DNA of 9,764 bases from an uncultured Amylibacter sp. (GCA_937944065.1 CALDZS010000355.1:1-9764); one strand, 5' to 3'; shown: positions 1 through 7,272, counted from the stretch's first letter. A program made the numbers and translations. The notes: generated by a model from the sequence alone, not told the origin.

Positions 1-7
1 GAAGAGG
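1..7 (+). promoter_or_regulatory. Ribosome binding site of the leftmost gene
   Basis: GAAGAGG is a good Shine-Dalgarno match nine bases before ATG 17. The reading frame stays open to the window edge, so this site is what supports ATG 17 as the true start rather than a gene entering from the left. Confidence 0.55.
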
Positions 8-16
8 CAATTTTTT

Positions 17-760
17 ATGCGGGACTTAAATGCAAAAGAGCTATTGGTAATTCATATTGAAATCGGAAGATCCACTATTGACTGGACTTTCGGCAAGCAA
101 TTGCTTGAACTTTTTTCCAATTTTGACAATCGGCTTGCCCCCCAAACTCTAAGTGTTTGGGGCGACAAAGTTGCCAATTTATCTGAGATCGAAGATGTTC
201 AGCCCCACTGGGCAAGCTTAGGGCAAATGCGGGTCGATGGCTCCTTATCTGAATTTCACATTGGCGTCGCTTGGCACCGCAAGTTGACCACAAGGTATCA
301 AGCAGAAATTAAGCACGAGAGCCAAAATGTTCGAGGGCGCAGGATACCTGCTACGTTGTCGGTGTACGCCAAACCACATAAAGCGATCGACTGGCGTGGT
401 TTTGCAAATCTCTTATATGAATTTACTGAGGCACATTATGGGTTTGCCCACCTTCACAGAGACGCGCATCTGAGATCCGATTTATCAGAAGCCCGAGAAC
501 CAAGCTGGATCACCGGTCAAAGAACACCGAAAACGGTCCCACAACTCGGGTGGTCAACGTTTTTCGGGCGACCCTATGTCGATATTGTCATCCCTCTTTT
601 CGACGAAAGCCAGAATGAGACAATGGCCAAGCTTGGCGACGGGGTCGCGATCACACTAACCGACAGCATATTGGATGTGGCTGATAGATTTGAGGACTTC
701 AATAAAACAAGGTCGAAAGCGAAGGCCTGTTTCCCCGAGAACTTCTTTGATATTTCTTGA
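17..760 (+). CDS. Hypothetical protein, possibly Imm52/DUF3396-like immunity protein
   Basis: This is a 247-residue protein that I do not recognise with certainty. It starts at ATG 17, and a purine-rich GAAGAGG at 1-7 sits nine bases upstream as a plausible ribosome binding site. It has no signal peptide, no hydrophobic segment long enough to span a membrane and no obvious catalytic motif, so it is probably a soluble cytoplasmic protein. The middle part has an aromatic and histidine-rich stretch (YGFAHLHRDAH, about residues 140-150). It is followed by a GWSTFFGRPYVDIV block (about 177-190), a GDGVAITLTDSILD block (about 207-220) and a C-terminal ENFFDIS. In my memory a W-x-x-FFGPPYV block, then a 'dGv.iqLT..pld' block, then a final FF recurs in Imm52/DUF3396-like proteins, which act as cytoplasmic antidotes in polymorphic toxin systems. 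That is a recollection of pattern and not a search result. The gene looks more AT-rich by eye than those to its right, which would fit accessory DNA. No toxin gene is visible here; one could lie left of the window. Confidence 0.75.
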   Translation: MRDLNAKELLVIHIEIGRSTIDWTFGKQLLELFSNFDNRLAPQTLSVWGDKVANLSEIEDVQPHWASLGQMRVDGSLSEFHIGVAWHRKLTTRYQAEIKHESQNVRGRRIPATLSVYAKPHKAIDWRGFANLLYEFTEAHYGFAHLHRDAHLRSDLSEAREPSWITGQRTPKTVPQLGWSTFFGRPYVDIVIPLFDESQNETMAKLGDGVAITLTDSILDVADRFEDFNKTRSKAKACFPENFFDIS

Positions 761-820
761 AACACGCATTACCTACCACCGCAAAGGCCCCTTCGTCTGA
801 AGTGTATAGCTCGACCACGA

Positions 821-880
821 AAAGCGGACGTTCATACCTGATGCAGCATCGGTAACTTTGGACTCAAAGCAGACATTGGT
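821..880 (+). repeat. Degenerate 45-base-spaced direct repeat between genes
   Basis: Two 15-base copies, at 821-835 (aaagcggacgttcat) and 866-880 (aaagcagacattggt), match at 11 of 15 positions, and two of the four differences are G/A transitions. They are 45 bases apart, exactly 15 codons. Read from 818 on the plus strand, the two copies give K-A-D-V-H and K-A-D-I-G in the same frame, with a TGA between them at 839-841. No start codon or ribosome binding site supports a gene. The segment may be a decayed coding remnant or one copy of a dispersed intergenic element; the data do not decide between these. Confidence 0.35.
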
Positions 881-888
881 CGGCTTGG

Positions 889-1683
889 TTAACTCAGCGT
901 CACTGGCGTTTTAAACTTGTGTTGTTGCAGCTTAACCTCGTTCTTTGAAATCCTAACCCCTTTGCGCCACAAATTACCCTTCATCACGCCCGCATAGGTT
1001 CTGGCGTAGTCGCGGAACTGATCGTTGGTGACGGCGAATGATATGGGTAGATGACGTAGGCAGCTAAGGATGTACTTGTCTGCCTGCACCTTGCTGGGCA
1101 CCACATAGATTTCGTTTGTTTCCAAACCAAAAATGTCTTGCAGCATGCTGACAACGTGGCGCTGGTGGCTGGGGAATGCACCATGTTCGCTGAGCGTGTA
1201 GAAGATATTCGCATCAAAAAAACAAACGATGCGATACCCTTCGGCGCGCAATTGGTTTGCGATCAAACCCAGCGGTTGGGCGTCGACGCCATTGGAATGA
1301 CCGAAATGATAAATATTACTGCCATCGAACACTGCCGTTTTAGCATCCAGTCGCAGATCATACATGAAATGTTGTCGATCGTTGGCTAACAAAAAGTGGG
1401 CATTTGTCTTCTTTGCTCTCCGATACGGAGTGGTATCGTGACGTAAACTAAACAGAAACAGCCATAGGACCAGCAACAATCCGATAAGGAATACAATCAT
1501 GATATCGCTGACGTCGGGGTTGGCCAAAAACCACCATGCGATCAGTGCTGCAATTGCGACCAGCAATCCAACATTTAAGATGGAATAAACGGTGTTTCGC
1601 AGTTGTCCTGCGAAGCTAACTGGTGGATTTGCAGGATCAATAGGATCCAGTAATTCACCCAATGTAATTGGTTTTTGCGTCAC
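889..1683 (-). CDS. Membrane-anchored NYN (Zc3h12a-like) endoribonuclease
   Basis: This 264-residue protein is predicted to be an RNA-cleaving enzyme tethered to the inner membrane. After a polar N-terminus, two hydrophobic segments at about residues 31-53 and 61-80 form a hairpin, and a basic patch (RRAKK, about 88-92) fits a cytoplasmic catalytic part. Residues 114 to about 235 match the Zc3h12a-type NYN/PIN-like nuclease fold: FDGSNIY with D120 and N123, CFFDAN with D157, QADKYIL with D202, and VTNDQFRDY with D221 and D225. These acidic residues correspond to the Mg2+ site of the family, whose best-known member is the eukaryotic mRNA-degrading RNase MCPIP1/Regnase-1. The start is GTG 1683, because a frame-closing TGA lies at 1696-1698 and no other start codon intervenes. 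No strong ribosome binding site is visible. It lies 96 bases downstream of zapE on the same strand, so cotranscription is possible. The fold assignment is firm; the RNA target is unknown. Confidence 0.88.
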   Translation of the reverse strand: MTQKPITLGELLDPIDPANPPVSFAGQLRNTVYSILNVGLLVAIAALIAWWFLANPDVSDIMIVFLIGLLLVLWLFLFSLRHDTTPYRRAKKTNAHFLLANDRQHFMYDLRLDAKTAVFDGSNIYHFGHSNGVDAQPLGLIANQLRAEGYRIVCFFDANIFYTLSEHGAFPSHQRHVVSMLQDIFGLETNEIYVVPSKVQADKYILSCLRHLPISFAVTNDQFRDYARTYAGVMKGNLWRKGVRISKNEVKLQQHKFKTPVTLS

Positions 1684-1779
1684 AATATGGCTCGTTCAAA
1701 TATCTATTATCAAAGCGTATCGCAAGATTTCGATGAAGGCCAGCAACCAAAGGTGTTGACTTGTCGGACTGTGATCAGC

Positions 1780-2856
1780 CTAGCCGTTGGCCCAATCCGC
1801 CGACTGCATTTCATTCAAGCGGCTGACCGTGCGTTCAAATTCAAAAGCGCCCTTGCCCTTTGGATACAGGGCCTCGGCCTCGGCGGCGGCACTGACGATC
1901 AATTTCACTTTCGCTTCGTACAATGCGTCGATCAAAGTGACGAAACGCTTCGCCTCGTTGTTATTCGCCGCCGACAAAGTTGGGATATCAGGCACGAACA
2001 ACACCCGCACGGTATCCGCAATCGCAAGATAGTCACCGGGGCCCAATGGTTTGGCGCACAGATCGTCAAAGCTGGCCCAACCGATACCATTGGCAAAGCG
2101 TGGAAGATCAATTTTGCGACCTTTGCGTTCGATTACCAGCACATCGCCATCGCCCCCTGCCAGTTGCTGCCACAGCGTGTTCATCTGATGCGTCGCATCG
2201 GCATTGTGGGGGGTGAAATAGGTTTGTTCGCCCTCCAATCTATTGCGGCGATGATCGACGGTGCTGGACATGTCATGGATATCAAACCGTTCTTTGACCA
2301 GCTCGATGAAAGGTAAGAACAAATTACGGTTCAATCCTTGTTTATACAGATCATCTGGATGGCGGTTGGATGTGGTTACAATGATGATACCTGCGTCCAA
2401 CAAATGCTCGAAGAGACGGCCAACGATCATTGCGTCCGCAATGTCAGTGATTTGCATCTCGTCGATACAAAGAAGTGTGGTTGTTTGCACGATCTGCTTT
2501 GCAACAGGGATGATCGCATCCTCTGCACCCGATTGGCGTGCGATGTGTAGGGTTTCTTGGATCTTTTGCATGAACGCATGAAAGTGCACGCGTTGTTTCA
2601 ATCTGATCGGCGCTTGATCAAAAAACAGGTCCATCAACATGGACTTGCCTGTGCCAACGCCGCCATACATATACAGCCCATTTGGGCGCGGGGCTGATTG
2701 CCCGAAAATACCTGTTAGCGACCATTGTGGTTTTGCCTTGTACCCGTCCAATTTGGCGTACAAATCATCCAATCGCGCCAGCGTTAAGCGCTGTGCTGGA
2801 TCATCCGAAACAGCGCCGTCTGCGATGCGCTGCGTGTAAACGTCGGTTGGTTTCAA
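1780..2856 (-). CDS. zapE: Cell division protein ZapE (AFG1-family ATPase)
   Basis: This 358-residue P-loop ATPase belongs to the AFG1/ZapE family. In E. coli ZapE associates with the Z-ring during late constriction and destabilises FtsZ polymers in an ATP-dependent way; the mitochondrial homologue is linked to protein quality control at the inner membrane. The family N-terminus (DVYTQRIADG, DPAQR) is followed by the Walker A motif YGGVGTGKS at residues 64-72 (K71, S72), the HFHAFM segment at 91-96, Walker B LLCIDEMQ at 128-135 (D132, E133) and the sensor-like TTSNR at 161-165. The C-terminus carries the usual FEFERTVSRLNEMQS block. The length is normal for alphaproteobacterial members. The start is TTG 2856: the frame is closed by TAA at 2872-2874 with no ATG or GTG in between, and GGCGGA (2864-2869, minus strand) lies seven bases upstream. 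The gene diverges from the MFS gene and is followed by the NYN ribonuclease gene. Confidence 0.95.
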   Translation of the reverse strand: MKPTDVYTQRIADGAVSDDPAQRLTLARLDDLYAKLDGYKAKPQWSLTGIFGQSAPRPNGLYMYGGVGTGKSMLMDLFFDQAPIRLKQRVHFHAFMQKIQETLHIARQSGAEDAIIPVAKQIVQTTTLLCIDEMQITDIADAMIVGRLFEHLLDAGIIIVTTSNRHPDDLYKQGLNRNLFLPFIELVKERFDIHDMSSTVDHRRNRLEGEQTYFTPHNADATHQMNTLWQQLAGGDGDVLVIERKGRKIDLPRFANGIGWASFDDLCAKPLGPGDYLAIADTVRVLFVPDIPTLSAANNNEAKRFVTLIDALYEAKVKLIVSAAAEAEALYPKGKGAFEFERTVSRLNEMQSADWANG

Positions 2857-2863
2857 GACGGTG

Positions 2864-2869
2864 TCCGCC
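2864..2869 (-). promoter_or_regulatory. Ribosome binding site fixing the zapE TTG start
   Basis: On the minus strand this reads GGCGGA, seven bases before TTG 2856. Together with the in-frame TAA at 2872-2874 it leaves TTG as the only reasonable start, so an annotation that demands ATG would wrongly shorten zapE into the Walker A region. Confidence 0.5.
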
Positions 2870-2917
2870 CATTACTATTTCATTGACCCCTGTTAACATT
2901 TGATCCACCGTCCTTCA

Positions 2918-4174
2918 ATGGATGACATGAATTCGCAAAAACAGGCTTCGCTATTTACCCCGGTATTGATCGCTAGCAGTTTGATACTGTTGGTGGGCTT
3001 TGGCGTGCGCGCGTCGTTTGGAGTGTTCCAGATACCGATCGCTGCAGAGTTTGGTTGGTTACGATCAGAATTCTCCTTGGCCATCGCGATTCAGAACCTA
3101 GCATGGGGATTTGGCCAACCGATCTTTGGTGCCATTGCGGAAAAGATCGGGGATCGTAAAGCGATCATCATAGGTATCATTTGTTATGTCGTGGGCATGT
3201 ATGCGTCAAGCTTTGCCGCAACGCCTGGCGCGCACCAAGTGCTGGCGATCTTGGTTGGGTTCGGTGTTGCTGGTATGGGCTTTGGCGTGGTGCTGGCTAT
3301 CGTAGGGCGGGCGGCGTCGGATGAAAACCGATCCATGGCGCTGGGTGTGGCCACTGCTGTCGGTTCGGTCGGACAAATCGTCGGGCCGATCATGGCAGAG
3401 GCGTTGTTGCGCAGTTTCAGCTGGTCGGAAACCTTTGTGATATTCGCGGCGATCTTGCTAGCATCCATGTTGTTCCTTCCCTTCCTAAAGGTCGATACGC
3501 CAATCCAGAAAGCTGACCTAGAAGAAACCATGGTGCAAATCCTGAAGAAAGCATTCTACGACCCAAGTTTCACGCTGATTTTCCTTGGGTTCTTTTCCTG
3601 CGGGTTTCAACTGGCCTTTGTCACCGCGCATTTCCCTGCATTCGTCACAGATGTTTGCGCTGCAATCTCGCCTGATAGTTTGCTGGCCAAAGTCGGTGTA
3701 ACCACAACAAGCGCGCTGGGTGCGTTGGCGATAGGCGTCATCGGGTTTGCGAATATCATTGGTACTTTGGGGGCAGGGTATTTGGGCAAACGGTACAAGA
3801 AAAAGTATTTGCTGACATGGGTTTATGCGTTGCGCACTGTTGTGGCGATTGGATTTATCATGATGCCAATGACGCCCACGACAGTATTAGTTTTCTCGAT
3901 GAGCATGGGATTGTTATGGTTGGCATCTGTCCCGCTGACCTCTGGTCTTGTCGGGTATATCTATGGATTGCGGTTCATGGGTACGCTGTATGGGATTGTG
4001 TTTTTCAGCCACCAGCTTGGGTCTTTCATGGGGGTCTGGCTGGGTGGCAAACTGTTCGATATTTATGGTAATTACAACACCGTTTGGTGGGTTGGCATTG
4101 GCGTCGGCGCGTTCAGTGCAATCGTACATTTGCCGATCAAAGAAATCCCTTTGCGTCTGCGCCATGCACAATAA
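2918..4174 (+). CDS. MFS transporter (monocarboxylate / oxalate-formate type)
   Basis: This is a 418-residue inner-membrane permease of the major facilitator superfamily with about twelve hydrophobic segments. The N-terminal block runs through VGFGVRASFGVFQIPIAAE and EFGWLRSEFSLA, a layout common in the monocarboxylate and oxalate/formate-like MFS branch. The conserved loop 2-3 motif appears as GAIAEKIGDRKA (D79, R80). A hydrophilic central loop at about residues 190-215 (DTPIQKADLEET) separates the two six-helix halves. The substrate cannot be read from the sequence; a small organic acid is a reasonable guess. The start is uncertain: TTG 2900, ATG 2918 and ATG 2927 are all in frame and none has a strong ribosome binding site. 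I chose the first ATG. The gene diverges from zapE, whose start is only about 60 bases away. It is followed after 111 bases by the hybrid kinase on the same strand, but nothing ties the two functionally. Confidence 0.9.
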   Translation: MDDMNSQKQASLFTPVLIASSLILLVGFGVRASFGVFQIPIAAEFGWLRSEFSLAIAIQNLAWGFGQPIFGAIAEKIGDRKAIIIGIICYVVGMYASSFAATPGAHQVLAILVGFGVAGMGFGVVLAIVGRAASDENRSMALGVATAVGSVGQIVGPIMAEALLRSFSWSETFVIFAAILLASMLFLPFLKVDTPIQKADLEETMVQILKKAFYDPSFTLIFLGFFSCGFQLAFVTAHFPAFVTDVCAAISPDSLLAKVGVTTTSALGALAIGVIGFANIIGTLGAGYLGKRYKKKYLLTWVYALRTVVAIGFIMMPMTPTTVLVFSMSMGLLWLASVPLTSGLVGYIYGLRFMGTLYGIVFFSHQLGSFMGVWLGGKLFDIYGNYNTVWWVGIGVGAFSAIVHLPIKEIPLRLRHAQ

Positions 4175-4214
4175 CAATGATTTGAGCTAAAAGCCCGACG
4201 CAATCGTGACATAC

Positions 4215-4238
4215 GGCGTCAAAGCTTAACGCCTTTCT
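4215..4238 (+). terminator. Weak terminator-like hairpin after the MFS gene
   Basis: GGCGT at 4215-4219 pairs with ACGCC at 4229-4233 around a nine-base loop, and TTTCT follows directly. The stem is only five pairs and the T run is broken, so it is at best a weak intrinsic terminator for the MFS gene. It could also be chance. If it does not work, the kinase gene may be read through from the MFS promoter. Confidence 0.25.
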
Positions 4239-4258
4239 AACTCTCGCTGAATATAGAT

Positions 4259-4283
4259 GCCACCAAATCCAGACCTAGGTGGC
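4259..4283 (+). promoter_or_regulatory. Inverted repeat covering the kinase ribosome binding site
   Basis: GCCACC at 4259-4264 is perfectly complementary to GGTGGC at 4278-4283, with a 13-base loop. The right arm includes most of the AGGTGG purine stretch that is the only candidate Shine-Dalgarno site for the GTG start at 4286. In RNA this six-pair, GC-rich stem would end two bases before the start codon and could hide the ribosome binding site. The sequence shows the repeat; a role in translation control is inference. Confidence 0.4.
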
Positions 4284-4285
4284 CC

Positions 4286-6370
4286 GTGGGAAAACAACAA
4301 ACGCTACAAGTATTGTACAATCAAGAAGTTGCGTCACGCAGCGCGTTGGAAAACGAGCTGCGAAAAGTGCGCGATGAATTGGAAGTTCAAAGGAAACTGA
4401 ACGCAGACACCGCGCGTTTGTGGCATGCGTTTTCGATCATCCCAGATGCGTGCGCGATCTACGATTCAGACGACAATATTGTTATTGCGAACGAAGCATA
4501 TAAAAACATGTATGACGAAATTCGGCACCTGATCAAACGTGGTTTGCCGCGAAACGAGCTGGTTTCGGCCGCACTGGACGCTGGCATTTTGCTGAAGGAA
4601 GGCAAATCCAAAGATGAATGGATCAACGGGATGACCGATCCCGATCACATAGAGGGGGGTGTGAAAAGGGTCATACAGACAGGCGATGGCCGTATCCTTC
4701 GCGTGACATCTACGCGCGCTGAGAATGGCGATCTGATATCTTATCGCGCGGATATCACCAAAGAGTTTGAACGCCAAAAAGAATTAGAGGCGGCGCATAT
4801 TGCTGCCCAAGATGCCAGCAAAATAAAATCTGCGTTTCTAGCAAGCATGAGCCATGAAATCCGCACGCCAATGAATGGCGTGATTGGAATGGCCGATCTG
4901 TTGTGCGAAACGCAACTAGACGACGAACAAACTCTATATGCCGATACCATCCGCAGTTCGGGCGAAAGCCTGCTGGTGATCATCAACGACATTCTTGATT
5001 TTTCCAAGATCGAAGCCGGCCAGATGGAATTGTTTCTAGAGCCATTTAATCTGGAAAAAGCCGCGCACGAAGCGTGTATGTTGTTGCGCTCAAAGGCTAA
5101 CGACAAAGGGATTGATCTGCTGTTGGATTATGACATGTTCTTGCCCGTTTGGTTCGATGGTGATGCAGGGCGCATCAGGCAAGTATTGTTGAACTTGATC
5201 AGCAACGCTGTAAAATTCACTCAAGCCGGTCATGTGTGTGTCCATGTCGTTGGTGTGCCTATCGATGATGGAAAGTACGAACTGCACGTCGCGGTCGAGG
5301 ATACGGGTATCGGCATTCCCAAGACCGAGTTGGCGAAAGTGTTCAAAGAATTTGCACAAGTTGATCAGGAAGAGAACCGAAAATTTGAAGGTACTGGTTT
5401 GGGTTTGGCAATCAGCAAGCGCCTGATTGAACAGATGGATGGCGAAATTTGGGTGGATTCAGAGGATGGGGTCGGATCAGTCTTTGGATTTAAAATACCC
5501 CTAACCTGCTATCCAGAAGAGGCTTTGAAAATTCCTAGGGTTCCCAACGATGTCAGCCATGTGATCGTGGTCGATGATGTAAAGGAAAACCGAACTATAT
5601 TATTAAAACAGTTGGGCAGTCTTGGTTTGACTGTCTCGACATTTTCAAATGCGGATGATGTGCTGGACGCATTCGATGCAGGCCAGCGATTTGACATGGT
5701 TATTACCGATCAATTAATGCCAGAAAAAACTGGTACAATGTTGGCGCAATCTTTGCGCGATCGTGGGTTCGAAGGGCTGGTGGTATTGCTGTCTTCAGGG
5801 GCAAAACCCTTTGATGCGAAAAACAGCGAACGTCGAATATTTGATTCCATTTTGCAAAAGCCCGCCTTGCGAACTGATTTGTACAAGTCGTTGAAACTGG
5901 TTTTCGATCCTGAACCGACACCACGCAAGATTGGGCGTACAATGGTAACTTCGCCTTTGGAGACACGCGCTTTGCGCCTGTTATTGGCCGAGGATAACAA
6001 GACCAATCAGTTGGTGTTTAAAAAGATGCTTAAATCAGCTGGATATGATTTGCGGGTCGCTGGTGACGGATCAGAATTGCTGACATTGTTTAAAGCTGAA
6101 CGTGCTGACATTGTATTCACCGACGTTTCTATGCCGGTCATGGACGGCATAGAGGCCACCCAAGCGATCCGTGCGTACGAGGCGGAGGCAGGCTTGATGC
6201 CAGTGCCGATCGTCGCGCTGACAGCGCATGCGATGCAAGGCGACAAGGAAAGGTTCATCGAGGCGGGCATGGATGACTATTTGTCAAAGCCACTGAAAAA
6301 GGACAAAGTGTTAGAATTGATTGAACTCTATCAAACGCAAGCCACCGACAATCCGTTTTCTGCGTCTTAA
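4286..6370 (+). CDS. Soluble PAS hybrid histidine kinase with two receiver domains
   Basis: This 694-residue hybrid sensor kinase has no transmembrane segment or signal peptide, so it should sense a cytoplasmic cue. Domains in order: a coiled coil at about 10-45; a PAS-like sensor at about 46-160 (IIPDACAIYDSDDNIVIANEAY); the HisKA dimerisation domain with H-box ASMSHEIRTPMNG, phospho-acceptor H190; the HATPase domain with N-box N303/N307, G1 box DTGIGI from D339 and G2 box GTGLGLA at 369-375; receiver 1 at about 425-540 (D430, D431, D475, S504, K525); and receiver 2 at about 564-680 (E569, D570, D613, T646, K668). All key kinase and receiver residues are present, so both receivers look able to accept phosphate. 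There is no Hpt domain, and no Hpt or separate regulator gene is nearby, so the downstream partner must be elsewhere. The start is GTG 4286: the frame is closed by TAA at 4238-4240, and AGGTGG lies just upstream. The PAS ligand is unknown. Confidence 0.93.
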   Translation: MGKQQTLQVLYNQEVASRSALENELRKVRDELEVQRKLNADTARLWHAFSIIPDACAIYDSDDNIVIANEAYKNMYDEIRHLIKRGLPRNELVSAALDAGILLKEGKSKDEWINGMTDPDHIEGGVKRVIQTGDGRILRVTSTRAENGDLISYRADITKEFERQKELEAAHIAAQDASKIKSAFLASMSHEIRTPMNGVIGMADLLCETQLDDEQTLYADTIRSSGESLLVIINDILDFSKIEAGQMELFLEPFNLEKAAHEACMLLRSKANDKGIDLLLDYDMFLPVWFDGDAGRIRQVLLNLISNAVKFTQAGHVCVHVVGVPIDDGKYELHVAVEDTGIGIPKTELAKVFKEFAQVDQEENRKFEGTGLGLAISKRLIEQMDGEIWVDSEDGVGSVFGFKIPLTCYPEEALKIPRVPNDVSHVIVVDDVKENRTILLKQLGSLGLTVSTFSNADDVLDAFDAGQRFDMVITDQLMPEKTGTMLAQSLRDRGFEGLVVLLSSGAKPFDAKNSERRIFDSILQKPALRTDLYKSLKLVFDPEPTPRKIGRTMVTSPLETRALRLLLAEDNKTNQLVFKKMLKSAGYDLRVAGDGSELLTLFKAERADIVFTDVSMPVMDGIEATQAIRAYEAEAGLMPVPIVALTAHAMQGDKERFIEAGMDDYLSKPLKKDKVLELIELYQTQATDNPFSAS

Positions 6371-7272
6371 CCGATGTGATGTTTGCCGCGCGTCTTGGCC
6401 AATTCCACTTGTCGTTGACGCTCGCGAAAACGTTCTTTGCGGTCTTCGTCAGTCGTGTCGATACATTGATGACAGCTGACGCCTTTTTCAAACGCCGGAT
6501 GGTCAAAATCTTCGGGCGCCAGGGGCATGCGGCAGGCATGGCACAGATCATATTTGCCTTCTTCCAACCCGTGTTTAACCGAAACACGCGCATCAAACAC
6601 AAAGCATTCGCCGTCCCAAGTGCTGTCTGTTTGCGGCACCTCTTCAAGATATTTCAGAATGCCACCTTTCAGGTGATACACGTCATCCACGCCTTCGCCC
6701 AAAAGATAGTTGGTGGATTTTTCACACCGAATACCACCGGTACAAAACATCGCGACTTTTTTGTTGTGAAAGCGTGCTTTGTTCTGTTCCCACCATGCTG
6801 GGAACTCGCCAAAGCTTTTGGTTTTGGGGTCCACCGCGCCTTCAAATGTGCCGATGGCAACTTCGTACTCATTGCGCGTATCGATCACTACCACATCGTC
6901 GCGGGTGATCAGGTCGTTCCAATCTGCCGCTTCGACATAGTTGCCGACATTCAAGGTGGGATCGACATGTGGCTGACCCATGGTCACAATCTCTTTTTTC
7001 AACTTCACTTTCATGCGATTGAACGGCATTTCGGCGGCACTGCTTTCCTTGTGTTCAAAGTCGGCACATCCAGGCAACGCGCGGATGGCGGCCAAGGCCT
7101 TGTCGATACCTGCGCGCGGGCCCGCAATGGTTCCGTTGATGCCTTCAAACGCCAACAGTAATGATCCTTTTACACCGTTTGATTTACAAACAGCCTGAAG
7201 CGGCGCTTGCAAGGATTTGTAATCCTCAAACTTGGTGAAATGATACAGCGCTGCGACGACAAAGTTGGACAT
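6367..7272 (-). CDS. trhO: tRNA uridine(34) hydroxylase TrhO (rhodanese-related)
   Basis: This 301-residue protein matches the YceA/TrhO family, which uses molecular oxygen to hydroxylate U34 in the anticodon of certain tRNAs, the first step toward 5-carboxymethoxyuridine-type wobble bases. The N-terminal region contains the family signature FEGINGTIAG (about 42-51). The rhodanese domain at about 120-215 carries VIDTRNEYE and the catalytic loop FCTGGIRCEKS, with C177, R182 and C183. The C-terminus has a paired-cysteine zinc-ribbon-like unit, C244-x2-C247 and C267-x2-C270. The length is typical of the family. The start is ATG 7272 without a clear ribosome binding site. It begins 32 bases after the SulP stop on the same strand, so it may depend on the upstream genes for transcription. 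Its stop overlaps the stop of the convergent kinase gene within a shared TTAA at 6367-6370. Confidence 0.95.
   Translation of the reverse strand: MSNFVVAALYHFTKFEDYKSLQAPLQAVCKSNGVKGSLLLAFEGINGTIAGPRAGIDKALAAIRALPGCADFEHKESSAAEMPFNRMKVKLKKEIVTMGQPHVDPTLNVGNYVEAADWNDLITRDDVVVIDTRNEYEVAIGTFEGAVDPKTKSFGEFPAWWEQNKARFHNKKVAMFCTGGIRCEKSTNYLLGEGVDDVYHLKGGILKYLEEVPQTDSTWDGECFVFDARVSVKHGLEEGKYDLCHACRMPLAPEDFDHPAFEKGVSCHQCIDTTDEDRKERFRERQRQVELAKTRGKHHIG

Noticed and set aside
1684..1779. Possible promoter for the NYN gene (GATAAT-like -10 on the minus strand)
   Set aside because: A GATAAT-like box is present, but no -35-like hexamer lies at suitable spacing, so the call would be guesswork.
1675..2316. 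A 213-codon open frame on the plus strand opposite zapE
   Set aside because: It lies wholly opposite a strongly supported conserved ATPase, its protein shows no family pattern, and long antisense frames are common opposite codon-biased genes.
3817..4190. Overlapping open frames inside the 3' end of the MFS gene on both strands
   Set aside because: The MFS frame is continuous and conserved in character through its last helices to the stop at 4174, so these are shadows and not a frameshift.
6376..7161. A 261-codon open frame on the plus strand opposite trhO
   Set aside because: It mirrors the trhO codons in the opposite strand, has no ribosome binding site, and its aromatic-rich, patternless protein is typical of an antisense shadow.
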